A DNA stretch of 64,000 bases from Leuctra nigra (taxonomy: Eukaryota; Arthropoda; Insecta; Plecoptera; Leuctridae), in assembly GCA_934045905.1 (NCBI GenBank), contig OW203770.1, positions 6,448,001 through 6,512,000 on the forward strand. The letters are read 5' to 3'. The position numbers and the translations under genes are program-made. The notes beneath the pieces are model-generated. The model had not been told where the DNA came from, did no database searches, and saw only the letters and a program-made list of their open reading frames with translations. The first letter of the stretch is position 1. Every line of letters begins with the position of its first letter. Shown piece by piece: positions 32,201-47,200 of this stretch.

Positions 32201-35200
32201 CAAGAAAGTTATCATTTTATGTAATCACACCCCTGATGTTACATTACTTACCTCCTAATATTACGTACCTACTAAAATATCAATAGCACTCAGGATTTAC
32301 AATAGTAAGTAAATGATAAGTCAAGTACTGAAAATTAACAGGGGGCTGAAATCTGAAGTTACGCCCCTGCTGATAGGTAACTATATTTTAAATAGTCATT
32401 GGGGAAAAATGAAAGTCATCAGCTTTGTTGTCATCGAAAATAATGTTTCAAAATATCCAACAAAAATTGATTTTTGAATTGCAAAGTTGTCTAATAATTT
32501 TCAAATTGGGTCGAATTAATTGCAAAATCAAGAGTTACGCGTGAGCTATCGAAGGGTGAGTGTGCGTGAGCATGCAGCAATGGGAAAACTGAGTGCGGGA
32601 TTGAGTGTTAAAAATAAAACTGATTTCGTGACGTGACCACCTCTAGTACCCAGCATCCAAACTATATTCCACACAGCACTCACCTCCTATCACAATTATC
32701 ACAGCAGTCCTTGTTCGGCTCCACTTCGTCCGCGACTTCCTCATCCTCGAAGTACGCGAGAATCACCCGACGTCGGCACTTCTTCGACGCCACGTACGCC
32801 TCCATCTTGGCCAGCAACTCGTAGAGCCGCTCGTGAGTGGACGTGTCCTCGGCTTGTCTGATCAGGTACAAGTTGGTGCTGTGATCGCCGCCGTTGTAGT
32901 AGCAGTGGCAGTGGGCGCGAAGGCCATCGCGACCGGCGCGCCCAACCTCTTGGTAGTACGACTCGAGGTTCTTCGGGCAGGCGTAGTGGATCACGAGACG
33001 CACGTCTGAGATGAAAGATGGGTTGAAACTTTTGTCGACGGGAATTAAGTTGGGACTAGACATTGGATATACGATATGTGAGGAAATGATCCAAGGCCTA
33101 TTCAACACTAAAAGTTGTAGTCACGACGCCAATCGGAAAAAAATTTCTTAAGGTATCAGACAAATTCATGCATGTGCGTTTGGGGATGGCCGAGTTCAGT
33201 TCAAGTAATAGCTACATTGCTAAATAACAGAAATTGAAGGGTTACTAATTGTCTACAATCAAAGATGGACAGGTAGAGAAGCTGTCGTATTTGAAAGGAG
33301 CTGTGAGTGGAAAGTTTGGGGTTCAAGATGGGTCGAGAGATTACGTTGGTTTGGACACACGAAAAGAATGGATCTAAAGAGAATCCCGCATTCTATAGCG
33401 CACTGTATGGTTTTCAAGGTCGAATTTTCGAGTTTCTTGTAAATGTTCACCATGTAAAATTGATCCACTGTAGCTACAATGGAATCAGCTAAATTAACAT
33501 AAAAAATTCATAGATTTCAGTTTCCGGTTTCTACTTGGGAATAGGCACCCAGAACAAGTACATAGAGACATAACGGGAAAAACAGAGGAAATATAAAGAA
33601 GCCAACACCCTTACTGATCGTGGTAGAACTTAATACTGCCGATGATAAAAGTCTTGATATTACTTTACAGGCAAACAGTATCAATATCAGTCACAATTAG
33701 AATCTCACCTGGCTTGTCGATGCCCATGCCGAATGCGATGGTCGCGACGATGCACTGGATCTTGTCCTTGCTGAAGTCCTCGTGGCGTTGCTTACGTATG
33801 TCGAGGTCCACTTTGGCGTGGTAGAAGTCGCAGCTGACGCCCGCTACTGCGAGGGAAACATTCTTTGTTACTCCGTTCGCAAGTGCATCGTACCTGCACT
33901 TGGATATTGAATACCATTATGAACGGGCCCGGGTAATATTGAAATATTCAAGGCGAGGGAGATATTTTAGGACCATTGAGATCGAAAATATTCGAGCGAG
34001 ACCACAAGGGATTTTCGTAAATTTTGGAAAAAAATGTGTAACACAAACACAAATGCACAAAAAATAGCATTTGGTAAATCTGGTCTACTTTTTAGATCAA
34101 GGTACCTACTGTCTCGCATGGCCTGAGGTAGGCTGGCCCATGCTTAAGTGGTATCAACTTCGCTTGACATTGACTTTAATTATGGCAGTGTGCAATATGG
34201 ATATGCAAAGAAGGTTGGAGAGCACTGTAATTCTGTGAATAAAACTAGGAAAACGCTCTGTGTAACGCGTTGATGAGCGACGTACTGCATGCGATTTGGT
34301 ATGCGTTTGTAAGTCTCTGCTTTACAGGCCTTGTAACGGAAGCATCAAGATAACACTGATAAAATAATTAATATTCCTGGCAAAAATTTGCAAATATTTC
34401 AAGATTTTAGAATAAAATGTCGTTAAAATGACAATAACTTTTGAAGATAACGACAGATTAGTCTGAAAATGGGCAAAAATACAACGTTGGTCCCAATGAC
34501 CATGCAAAGTCTTAAGTGGACCGGCCAAACGGTTCTAGTTTAAAATTAAAAAAGCACAGGAAATATGGTTTAAAATTTCAACCCTCTTAGTGCCAGCATT
34601 ATTTCATGTATGTATGCGAAGAATGCCAGGCCATATTTTCATTAATTGTAGACTCGGAGTAAAAAATTCATATCTTGGCTTGTACATCACCAAAACACTT
34701 GATTTTTTTTTTTACATTCTGTTTAAAGGTTTATGATGACTTGGACAAAAAATTGAATCAAGATAATTTTTTTTGTACTTGTTTTAATTTGTTTATTTTG
34801 ATTTTAAAATATTTTTCATGTTTATCATGTTACAGATTATATAAAGATTTTTTCCCAACAATGTGAATAGATTATTTGGATTCAGCGATAAATTCTCAAC
34901 ATTCATGATTTATTTCATATTTTTATGACGAAAACTACAGAAGTTACAAAATAATTTTCGTCCTAACTGGACGAAAAGTTTAGAAAAGTGGTACTATCCT
35001 AACCTCACTTCCTTTGTCACAAGATTGACCACTATCCAGCTCATCCTCCCCAGAGCTGGGCAGGTTCTCTTCATCGAAGCCACTTAATTATTCATCACTA
35101 TTACCTTCATCTACTTATTTATCAAAAAACGCTCTTAGATCATCGTCATACAGAACTTGTTTGCCTCTTTTACGTGAAGCAAGTGAAGAAGACGCCATTT

Positions 35201-38200
35201 TTAAACTGAAGGAATAGAGGTTTTACCATGTTTGACATTTTGCGTCAAAATAAATTGAAATCTGTACCCTACCACCATCTAGCATTTTTCCATGAACTAC
35301 CACAATGTTACAAGCCCAGTCGAAAAAGCAGTTCAACATTCCAAAGACATTAAGAGGCGCAAATAATTTATTTGAATAGGGCCGATAGATCGGCCCTTGG
35401 CAAGTTTCGCACAAACTCTCAGAGCCGATTTATCGGCTCTTGGCACTAAGAGGGTTAACCAAAGGGAGGATTTGGCTGAGATTTGTAAGATTGGGGAAAA
35501 TGTTGGTGGTAATGACTTAACAAAGTTTCAAACTGATCGGACCAACCAATCAAAAGACAATTTTTTTTTAAATTCATACCAATTAGTGAATTTCAAAAAA
35601 ATTAGGGTCTTCAATTCCCAGAAATGGTTTGTACATGCGTGCAACATTTCAGCTCGATTAAAGAAAAACTGTGACCTGTATATCGTCAGTAAAATAAAAA
35701 AAGAAAAAAAGAACAAAAAGAAAAACAGATGTCAGTGTTAAAAGAGCCAAAAAAGAGCCAAAAGGAGTCGCTTGCTTCGCTTGCTCAACTAACATCGCAA
35801 ATCTCAATGGCTCGGTCCATATGTTCGAGAACTGAAAATTTGAGAAGGAAATTTGAACACTCAATGTAGACTAATCATTTCCTGTTAAGAATTTTCGATA
35901 GTTGTAGGTACAGTACAGCCCTAATATTAGTTAAATGTTAACAGCAATATTACAAATGCTCCTTGAATATGATCCTTTTCAACCAATGAACATCTTGGAC
36001 GGCGTCTTGGGTCACTTACTTCGCAGCCTCTCGGATATTCTCTCCGTCATGTCTCTGGTCGCGCAGTAAACGATGGTCGGCCCTTCGAACGCCCACTTGC
36101 CCGTTTTGGCGTCGTACACCATGTGCTTCTGGAAGTCTTCGAACAAGTCTCGGCTCTTTGTCTTCAAGTCGCAGGCCAGGTAGAGGTTTGGGCGATCCAA
36201 CCCCGTGCAGGTCACCACCGGGAATCTGAGGATCATAATCTCCTGTTAGAAGCATTTTCAAAATACTCCAATGATTTGAAAATGTCATTAAGACTATTCA
36301 AGTGGTACCACGTGACTAAACATATAAAACACGAAATTGGCTAAACTATTGCACATAAGAGGAAGATAATGTATTTTCCTCATTCCATAAGTGATTCTAC
36401 AACCCACTTGGCACTTTTCGACTCCAATATTTTGGTCCCGGAAATTTTTGGACGAAATATTGCTGTTGCATTCAAACAACTCCAGCGATCGCAATTATTA
36501 CTCTAGAGACTTGCAAGTGGGCTCATTGTCTTTGTTATGAATAGGCGAAGAAAACGACAAAGAGTTTTGTTTCAAAAACCTTATTTGTACCCTGACCACA
36601 GGCAATACAAAATGAGGGGTTCATCGAAGAAAAATCCGGGACGTTTCGATTTAATTTTAGAAATATTGAAATACAAATTTTAAAAAAGGGCTTTGTCGTT
36701 CTTTTCGTATATGTATTAAGATTATTCATGCCAAATTTCAGCTCTCTATGTTGAACGGTTATTGATTTAGGCTATTCGTATGAATCGTATTTTACCCGTT
36801 TGGATCGTCCCGGATAATTTTTTGACTTTGCAAAATGAAGTGATTTCGCTGAATATCGGTCTCTACTAACATCTTCTTACTATATTTGACCTAAAATTAA
36901 AATCTCATACCCTCCCTAGAATCCCCTTAAGGAGTAAGGACCCAAGATATATTACTAGGAAAACACTCAGTTTAACGCGTTGATGAGCGAGCATAGAAAC
37001 GTGCAAAATTATGCAAAATTTGAACTTAAACGGAACATTTTCCTTTTTGACCAATCAGAAGAAACTTTAAAAAATTGGAGGATTTGGCTGAAACTTTGTA
37101 GGATTTGAAACATTGTGGATAGCAATGACTTTACAAAATGTCAAATTGATCGGATCAACCAATCGGAATATAAATAATAATAATCATCTTCTGGTTTCGA
37201 CAATGTTGTCAGGTCAGACAGTGGGAGCTCCCACTGGGTCTAGGGCCTCGGATCTCTTCCAAACCGGCTGGCCAGGCCTGACGTTTCATCCTCCTCCTCA
37301 TTTTCTTCATCCTCGTCACCTTCCTCCAACTTCTCCACCAGCTCTCTCCAGATCCTCCTGTCCTTCCACCCCTTATCTGTTTCCACTTCAGATAAGTGGA
37401 GAATATATTTTTTTTTTAAATTTTGAACCAATCAGCGGATTTCAAAAAAATTAGTGTCTGCAACGCCCAGAGACGGTCGCTACATGTGTAAAATATCAGC
37501 TTGATCGAAGAAAAGCTGTGACCTGTATATAGGTGGTAACTGAAAAAAACACACACAAAAAACAGAGGTCCCTGCCAAATGAGGCAAAAGGAGTCGCTTG
37601 CTTTGCTAGTAATAATAATAATAATAATGTAATTTATTGAGCACATAAAATAGGTACACAATTGGTCTGTATTCAACAATCGAGTCGTTGATCTTCCATA
37701 CATCCATCTCTTCTCTTCAGCTGCTTCACCTCTTCACCGTTTACCTATTTCTTCTTAAGTTATTCATAAAAGTTATTAATGATTTGTTCATTAATATTGT
37801 TTATAACCTCCTCGTGCATGACGGCAACATATTATGTAACTCAATATGTGCACATCACTGATCAATGCATGTACCTAATGGGTTGTGGTCGGAACTCACC
37901 GGAGGTTCAGATTTGTGCAGATGTCGTCTCGGACGTGGGGCGTGGCGGTGGCAGTCGTCGCGAGGAACGGAATGTCGGGCAGGAGTTCGCGCAGCCGAGC
38001 AAGTTGCCTGCCGTATCCCATATTAATTAGAATTATAAATAAGAGGAAAAAAAAATAAATCATTAGGTAAAATAAAAATGCATTAGGTAGTACTTTTCCC
38101 TGTCATGAAAGCGACTATTAATGACTTTTTGACTATAATAAAAAATGGGCAAATTGTGGATTAATCAAACTAGTCAACGTGTGTTTTTGGAACCATCGTC

Positions 38201-41200
38201 CCATTACTAACAGACATTGGAATCTTCCAGCAAAATAATTATTTTGATTATTCTGATATGTCTCCAAACAACAATTCTACATCTAAAGTCCATATTTCAC
38301 TATACAATTGAAATTGGACAATTTCAATCATAAGCCAATTGGATTTCAGAGTTTCATTCAAAACAATATTTCATTGGCTAGAATTTCTTATTGTCCAACA
38401 AGAATTGTATAGTGGAATAAGGACTTAAGCAAAATGGGATACCTTAGACTTATTAAATGAATGAACGAAAAAAATATTGTTCTTTTGTCGTCATGTTAAC
38501 ATGGGATAGATTATAGCGGAAAATAGTGGCCAGGGGAAGAGTGTATTTAGGTGTACAGGATTCTTTTGCATCACCACGGATGCCGCTCTCACCGGTACTG
38601 CCTCCTGAAGTCGAAGCCCCACTGACTGACACAGTGGGCCTCGTCGATGGCGACCAACTTGACCCGACACTTCTGCCCCATCTCCGCGATCAGCCGCTGG
38701 CCTTCGTCCCCGATGCAGAACTCGGGCGTCGCGTACACGATGCGGTAGAAGTTGGCCATGATCCGCCGCCTGGTGGCGCTCTTGTTCATCTGCGCCGAGC
38801 CGAGGAAACAGGAGGAGATGCCCTTCACCTGGAGGAGAAAAGGAATGGCGTCATTGTCCAGCGATATTGTTTATTTCATGAACAATGGTCAACAAAATAC
38901 ACTACGTACGATTGATTGAACAGTCAGCGCTACCAAAAAGTACTAAAGGATCTAATTGGCACAAATGTTTTGACAGAAATGGCGGTGGCAGTGTATGATT
39001 TATTTTTCATTAATAATGTGAGATGGACGAAGGAAATAATGTCAAATCTGAAGTGAAAACATCTTGTTCTATCAACTCAGCTTTGCAGCGCTGAGCGGCA
39101 AACTTTCTCAACTTTAGCTGTGACAATTAACTCATAAGTAGGAAGGTACCTCCCATGTTTTCACATAGGTAAATCAATCTACTTGGCCTATTGCAAACAA
39201 CTTCATACCTTTAGCAAACACTTTCTCCAACTCATCGCCTAGCAAAATGCTCGGAAAGCCGTAAATTTAGTGAATAAATGATTGGTACCAACATCCATTA
39301 AACTCCATTGAAAAATCACCAGAAAAAAACTTAGAGCATATAAAAACGCTAATTTCAGCCACTGGGTTTGCATCCTGAACTGTTTTTGGCGACCTCACCG
39401 GTCATCCTCGGCGAATATAGGCAACTCTCTCTACATTTCTTTTTCCTTTAATAAAAAACAAGTTTGTAGTAAAAAGACTCACTTCCAGGCCCTGCACCTG
39501 GTCCTGCATGAGCGATATCAGCGGCGAGATGACGAGGACGGTTCCGTTGGCGAAGACCGCGGGGAACTGATAGCAGAGACTCTTGCCGTAGCCGGTGGAC
39601 ATGATGAGACAGTTGTCCGCGTGGTCCTAGGAGAAGAGTAATGGACGATAGGAAAACACAGTGTTGGGACACGAACAAGACATCCTAGGTCTGTTGAACA
39701 TGTGTAAACTTATTTAGGTGTAACAAAAATATAATCTGTAAAATTTAGCCGAATAAAATACCTACCATTTTATGCCTACCATTTTACCATTTTATTCGGC
39801 TAAATTTTATGTTTGAGGTGTCACCTGTTGTGAGTGTGACCCATGGGAAAATGAGTGAGGGGACACTTCCACCCTTGACGGACCCCAAATTAAGCACTGC
39901 TTATAGATGACAATCCCAAATAACTTTAAAAAAGCTTGACATTTTTTTCTGGAAATGTGTAATATAGGGAAGGTAGCTTAGCTGGTTTTATAAATTGGTC
40001 TCAATACCATTGCAAAATTTCAACATGATCAGATGAATAAGTCACATGTATTTTCACTATTAAGGGCCGGTCTTTCAATGCCTTGCTAACTTTTATACAG
40101 TCAATTAGGACTATTGCCATGGCAACAACCAATAGCATTCCTAGAATGAGCACTAACTAACTGTTAAGAGCTAATTGAGACTTTAGCAGAGTATTGAAAG
40201 ACCGGGCCTAAGGGTCAGTTTTTCAATGCCTTGCTAACTGAGTGTTAAACAGTTGATTACTACTAGGTTGCCATGGCAACAACCAATGTCAATCCTGGAA
40301 TGACCGTTTTAACCTTAACTACTGGTTTAGCAGAGCATTGAAATACCTGCCCTTAGTTTTTATTTCTACTAATCAGACGATTCAGTTAAGAAATCATATG
40401 ATTTAAGGTGCTGCAAGCGCAAGCGATTTTGCTGCATTTTGTAGACACTTTTTTGAATACGATTGGAGACAAAATGGGTTGACGAAATGATTTGAAATTT
40501 TAATTGCGATTAGATAAAAGACAAACTTAGGGTTATACTTTGGTACATTTTAAATTTTTTGTTTCATTAATTAGTAATAATTAATTTAAGTGGATTTTGG
40601 TTAAAAACTAGCTATTTTTTTTGTCTCGCTGGGTGCCGTATAAAATTTAATTTAAAAAATGTGCCAAGTGATAACCCTAAGTTTGTCTTTCATCTAATCA
40701 TAATTAAAATTTGAGATCAATTGGTTAACGGGTTTGGTCTCCAATCGTATTGGAAATTTCATCGTTTTGCGCGGTTTTGTTGAATAACCGGCACCTAATT
40801 AACAAGGCACCAAGTAAAAATGAAATATTGCTACTAATTGAGCGAGCGTCACCACGGTACTCTTATGGCACTTTCTCTGTGTGTTTTTTTTGTGGTCACA
40901 CCCCAGGTCAAAACGCTCAAGCAATCAATCTGAAATTTTGTACACATACTAACGACAACGTACTGTATGCGGTCCCTGGGATCGTTTTTGAACGGGATCC
41001 CGTGATTGGTTCAAATTTAAAAAAAAATATCTTTTGATTGGTTTGTTTGATCAATTTGAAACTTTATCAAGTCATTACGTACCACTAACATTTTACCCAA
41101 TCATACAAAGTTTGAGCCAAATCATCCCATTGGTTAAAATTTAAACCCATCTTTACTGTGATTTTTGAAATTTAAACTAGAACCGTTTGACCGATCAACT

Positions 41201-44200
41201 TAAAACTTTGCATGGTCATTGGGACCAACATTATCTGTGTTTTTGACAATTTTCAGAAAAATCTGTGTTTAAATCCAAAAGTTATTGACATTTTACGGAC
41301 ATTTTGCTTGTTGCTATGGATCATGGCAACATCGATGCCTCAGTTCCAATGTTCCAAGGTAGTTAGAACAGAAACTTTCAAAAGCATAATTATGACACTA
41401 ATAATCAACAGATCGGTCTGATATTGTGTAAACACACTTGAGTGGTCCCAGGTATATTTTTGAACGAGATCCTGTGATTTTTGAAAATTAACAAGGAACC
41501 ATTTAATCATAAAGGTTCAGCTTAAAACTTTACTGCTTATTGGGACCAATATTTTTGGAATTTTTGAAGATTTTCATACCAGTCTGTGACGAAATAAAAG
41601 AATTATTGGCTTTTAATAGACAGAATTTCGGTTCGATGTGTTGCGCATATCCGTGCTCGCTCATCAACGCGTTACACAGAGCGTTTTCCTAGTATACAAT
41701 CAGACTGATCATGTGAACATCCTAGTTACACGCACTTATGAAACAATTTTTCTCTCTCAATTTTCTAAAACGGCCGAGCGCTTGTATCCCCTTAATGTCT
41801 TGCCATCATTATTAATTCAAGCTCAAGTGAGATACTTGTGGACAATAATGTATGATTCAAATCATTATTATATTCTAATATAAATATTGTGGACTTATAT
41901 TTATTTAACAGTGAGTTCTTGTTAATGTTTATAACCGAAATATAATTTAATTTTAGAGGATTTTATATTTATTTTGAATGAAAAGAAAAAAGTTGTGATT
42001 TGGAAAAAGCTAGCCAACATTACAATTCAAAATTAACCATAAAACTTATTTCACATACAATTACATTATTTTGACCTTAGAGTAATTTATTGATGTTTAG
42101 ATGACATGCTTGTGGTCACATAAATGTGAAACAATTTGATTTAGTCGCGAATTACCGTTTTATAAGCATATTTTGTGTATTATTGCCAATATACAAACTG
42201 CAGAGAGTTGGTTGCAACATTGCTCTTTCGTTGCCAGGGACAGTTGTTTATCAGTAAAAGTATAGAAAGATAATGGCTTCTGTCAAAAGTGTGGAATTCC
42301 AGTTGACAGAGGCATTTTATTAAAAAGAAAGATGATGCGAGATGAATGTCCAAATGTGAAGTGACCAAAAGTTCAACATAGTCTGAAAAATGTCGCGAAA
42401 ACAGTGCCCGAGGAATACCTTGATTTTTATTTGTTAGCAAATGACATTGTACTGAGTGTAATCCAACCACTAACCCTCAAAAACCAAATAACGAGAACAT
42501 TGTGGATTAAACTTGCTTAAACAGAAGATTATTGCTTCTATGAATCGAATAAAGATTACTGCATTCTATAAATGAAGACATACTGTTAATTATTATTAAA
42601 AGAATCGTGAAAGTATGTTGTTCAAATCCATGTTTGAAAACGGCTCGCTTCTAATCACCTTGATATCTCATCTTTGCAAAGATCTCTGTTGCCAGATGTA
42701 AGGCTTGTAATTAAAAAATACAGGATTCCATTGGCTTTAAACGAAGATATCTCGGTAATTAGTATGGTGACACATATTTTTAAAACGGTGATTCGATTGA
42801 GAAATATGTCGACCTCAAATTAATTTAATAAAAAAAGACTTGTATGGTGTAACTTTTTTAAAATCATGATTTGAGTGTGTTAGTAATCATGATTAGGGTG
42901 AGTTGGGGAAATTGTGGCTTGGGGTAATTGGGGCGAGGGCTGTTTATTTCTGGGGGTGGGTTATTTGATTTTAATAATAATATGGATTTCCTTTACTAAG
43001 ATAGTATACCTACATATTTTAAGACTAATAATTTTAGTATATAGTTATATTTGTGTGAATGACAGGGTCTCCAAAAACGCATAGAGAAAAAAAGCTGAAG
43101 TCAAAACTGCAGATGTTTCATATAATCACTTTATCTTTCAAAATATTGATATTTAAATATTATTGATATTTAAAATAATATTTTGAATATTTTCAAAATA
43201 TATGCTATATTTTTTCCCCTGAAGAGAAAGGATTAAAGAACAATATAAATTTTTTTCAAGATGCAAGGCCCCTATTTTTAAAAACGGCAGAGGGCGCCAC
43301 AATTACCCCGAAAATTTTGAAATGGGGCAATTGTGGCACAGAAGTTGGGGTAATTGTGGCAGTGATTTAAATGATTAATTCCATGAAATGTTAGATGAGA
43401 ACACTATTATGTTGGTAGACATGCTTCATAATGATTAGTACCAGCTATTGATTAAAACAAAAAAAATGTTTTCCTGATTTTCCTACAGTTTTAGATGTTC
43501 TTTAATATAATGTCTACTATTTCTGGAGAAACTGAAAATGCATGATTTTAAAGTGCACTGGGCTTTTTTGGTGGAAAAAACTCAGTCTAAAAATTCCAAA
43601 AAAATTGAGGTTCATTGGTGCTGTTAGATGAAGCCACAATTCCCCCGGATAATTTTTTTTGCAAAGCATATAGAAGATATAGAGCGGAGCCACAATTACC
43701 CCTTTTGGTGGGGTAATTGTGGCTCCGAAGGATTTTTAAAAAAAAAATAACAATAATTAACACCTGCAATTAAAAATAAAATAATATCACATCAATAGGC
43801 AGCCAATGAGTCACTGAATCACCCTATTTTTTTAGAATTGTGATGTGATGATTAGTATTCCCACAATTAAATACCAAAGTCAAAATATGCATTTCGGTGC
43901 CACAATTACCCTAACTCACCCTACCATGTTATCTTATGAGAAATGTCATCATATAAAAGATGTCATATCTCAAAAAAGAGTACCGCAAGGTGGTTTTTTG
44001 ACTTCACATATGCATTTGTCTATGTTCAGTGAATACCTTGACAAAATTTCAAGGATTTTTTGAACTTTTAGAATAATGATGGAAAGACTTTAAGGGTAAT
44101 AATAAACAGTGATTCATATTTTAACAATATTTTGAAATGATCTTTTAAGATCAATTACCATTCATTCATTTATTCATTTTATTTTTATCATTGTTGTACC

Positions 44201-47200
44201 TATTTTTTTTTGTTGGGGCTTAACGTCGCACTGTTCTGCAGCGAGGCTAATGGCGACGGATGAATGATTATGATGATGAATGGGAGATGATGGTGAAGAG
44301 TAGGTTAGGATGGAAGGTGGGAAGGAGGCAGTTGTGGCATATTAGTAGGGTACCTTCCCATCATTTGCCTGTCGACTGAGGGAAAACCACGAAAAAACCC
44401 CAGTCAGGAAGGACGGCCGCGGGAATCGAACCCGGGCCTCCAGAATACAAGCTCAGAGCGTTAACCACTCACCCAACCTGTTCCGTAAATCGTTGTAAAT
44501 CGTTGTACCTATTACAAAGCCTAAAACATTTAGGATATGTTTAGTGAGATAGGTGGCACATTCCCTTCATAACGATTACGCGAGTGAAAAATCGACTTTT
44601 TGGCCCTCTACTATTAATATTATTAATTGAGGGTAGGTAACCAACCTGAACTACAAATTGCTGTGCATTTCCATAGTATTAAAACACATTTTTACCTCCA
44701 TTATGGATTTAATGACTTTCCATTGCATGTCGCGGAATCTTGCGTGGCCAAATAGATCTTTCAACACTCTCAGATGTTCTTGGTTTGGTTCCGGTGAGGG
44801 TTCAACCTATGGGACAAAATAAATAATTACCTAGTTGATGGTAGGCTAGGCTCCATTATTTACAGGAAGAGTTAAATCAATCATTAAAATAGGCACTTGC
44901 GATTAGGTAGAAGAAAGATATTTACGTAGATGAATGTTACACAGTGTAACACTGTGGAATATGCCACTGTGATATGGAACCCTCCCTAATAACTAACATG
45001 TAGATTGTAGGCAATGTTCATTCAATCGAATTTGTGCAACGCAGATACATTAAGATTATGTGCAAAAGTTAACGTTGAGTACCATAGAGATGAGTATAAA
45101 GTATTATGTAATAGGTTTAGTTTGACAACTCTTCACTCGAGGAGGCAAATTTGTGACATCATCTTTTTATACAAAATTATTAACCATTATTTTACCGATA
45201 TTGACCTGCTCCGCGACATTAATTTTAAGGTTCCTTCGAGAACGAGGATCATAGAAACTTTTAAGCCGTCACGGTGCAGAATAGATGTTTTTAAATATCT
45301 ACTCTCGTTTCAATAGGATTCAATCCACGTACAATGCGTTACCAAATAATGTATATTTATAATAGGTACCTACTACTGATTTTAACACTTTCAAATCTGA
45401 TACTGTTGCTTTAAATGTTCTACATCATAGAACAGTGGTAGGCTCAACCTTTTTGACTTGCGGGCCAATAATACGAATTTGCTTTTGTTGGCGGGCCGCA
45501 TTTTTTCTTTTTAAAGGACAATAATGCTCACGTGATCATGTAGGTTCATTCCAGGCGCGTAGGAACTACTTTTAACAGGGGGAGGGGGGGGGGGGGGGGG
45601 CAAGCCCCTCAGGTTTAGCCCCGCAGGGCGTTTTTTAGAATTTAACAATTTAAAAGTGATTCTGGGGCTCTAAAATGCACAAACTAAAGCAAGCTACCCT
45701 GCAATTGTTGCCCCGCAGGGCGTTCTTTTTAAGAATTTAAGCAAATATAAGTGATTTTGGGCTGCTAAACTTAATTTTGTTTGGTGAATAGACGGCCAGT
45801 CTGCTTGGGTGACCCCACCAATGGACTGCCACCTTGACGCGGTGGTGGGGCTTAAGGGACCGGCTCGCATAGCGAGTTAGTCCCAACCAAGTGCAGTCCA
45901 GGGTCGGCCTAGTCCCATGCCCTTCCTTGAATTTGCGGTCCCCTCGGGCCGGCCTTCCCCCTCGAGATGGTGATCCCCCTGAAATCGAGTCCCACCTGCC
46001 CGAAGCCTCCCCCTCCCCCCCCCCCCCCCCCCGGTCCGTCCCCATTCCGGCCTGGCCTTCCCACCAGTCCTGGACTCCCCCGGATCGGGCTAGTTAGGTC
46101 GACCCCCTCCCCATGCCCTCCACTTATTTTCAACAAAGTTAAAATATCAAAATTAATGTGCGCAATATAACCTCGTCGTTGACGCGCCGTTAAACCCTAA
46201 TAATCTAATCTAATCTGCTTGGGTGAGGGAGAGATACCCCCCCCCCCCTTTTTACGTGCCTGGTTCATTCAGTGTCTCTTGTTTATTATGAAACGAATCG
46301 AAAAATATTTCACACGCCAAACCATTTACACATTTTAAAATTTTCGGAATTGGTAGGTAAATGGCTTCATGCGTGCATCCTAACATGACAACTCTCAAAA
46401 TGTGTCTCAAATGAGATGCGATTTCTTTTTAATATTATTTTTTCAGTGGACACATTTTGTGAATAAATAGGTATTTGAAACATCAACCTGGGGGGCCACA
46501 AAAATTAGTCCCGCGGGCCGCAGATTGAATAGAGTGATTTCACCTGCCGTCACGATCTTGGCGTGGGTCATGCCCCTCAATGTTAATAAATAATTGGAAT
46601 ATGAGCATTCTGAACTGGTTTATGCGTAAGGATCAGTATTGCCTATTCACACATATAATTTGCTTAAATATCTTTCTTGTACAACTTTATCTAATCTACC
46701 ACCATCATCACCTAATAGCAAATACATTAATAATGGTGTTTCACCAATACAAACGACTCCCGCTCTCACGCGGCGACACATTTTCGCAGCGATCCTAGCG
46801 GCGTGGTGTGTAGACGCTATGCGCGGGAATGAAGAATGAATAGCATTTTTGTGTAATTCGTTATTGGTCAACAGGATTTTTTTTACGCACAATGAAAGAT
46901 TAGTAAACATCGAATAAGTTGTACCAATCTTACCTTGTGTCTTACCTAAAAAAAAATTATCCGTAATGATTGCTTGCGTTTTAAACGTGTAAATAAACGG
47001 AGGAAGTCAGGTCAAAACCCATGCATTTCAAGCGGTCGGCGCGCTCACTACACACCCGGCGCTTGGAGCGCTAAATTTCATGTCCCGTTGCTCACAATGC
47101 TATAACCGCTCAGTCGTCTTTGTATTTATTTATTTGTAGTGAACAATTTAAGCATTGTATTACAAAGTCAGTCTTATAGGTAATATTATATGAATGCTAC

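Larger units (their letters stand above)
34245..35788 (-). mobile_element. Helentron-like family H, copy H2, carrying a piggyBac insert
   Basis: Same ends as H1: CTAG|T at 34,245 and TTGAGCAAGCGAAGC at 35,788 (minus strand). The body is continuous with H1 on both sides of the piggyBac-like insert at 34,582-35,454, so the insert is younger. Confidence 0.65.

Noticed and set aside
38526..38915. 129-codon plus-strand frame over WRN exon 4
   Set aside because: It is antisense to a GC-rich exon whose minus-strand reading carries DEAH and other RecQ motifs.
45891..46170. Proline-rich frames around the long C run
   Set aside because: They reflect poly-C/G in a retroposon and MITE; both strands give such frames.
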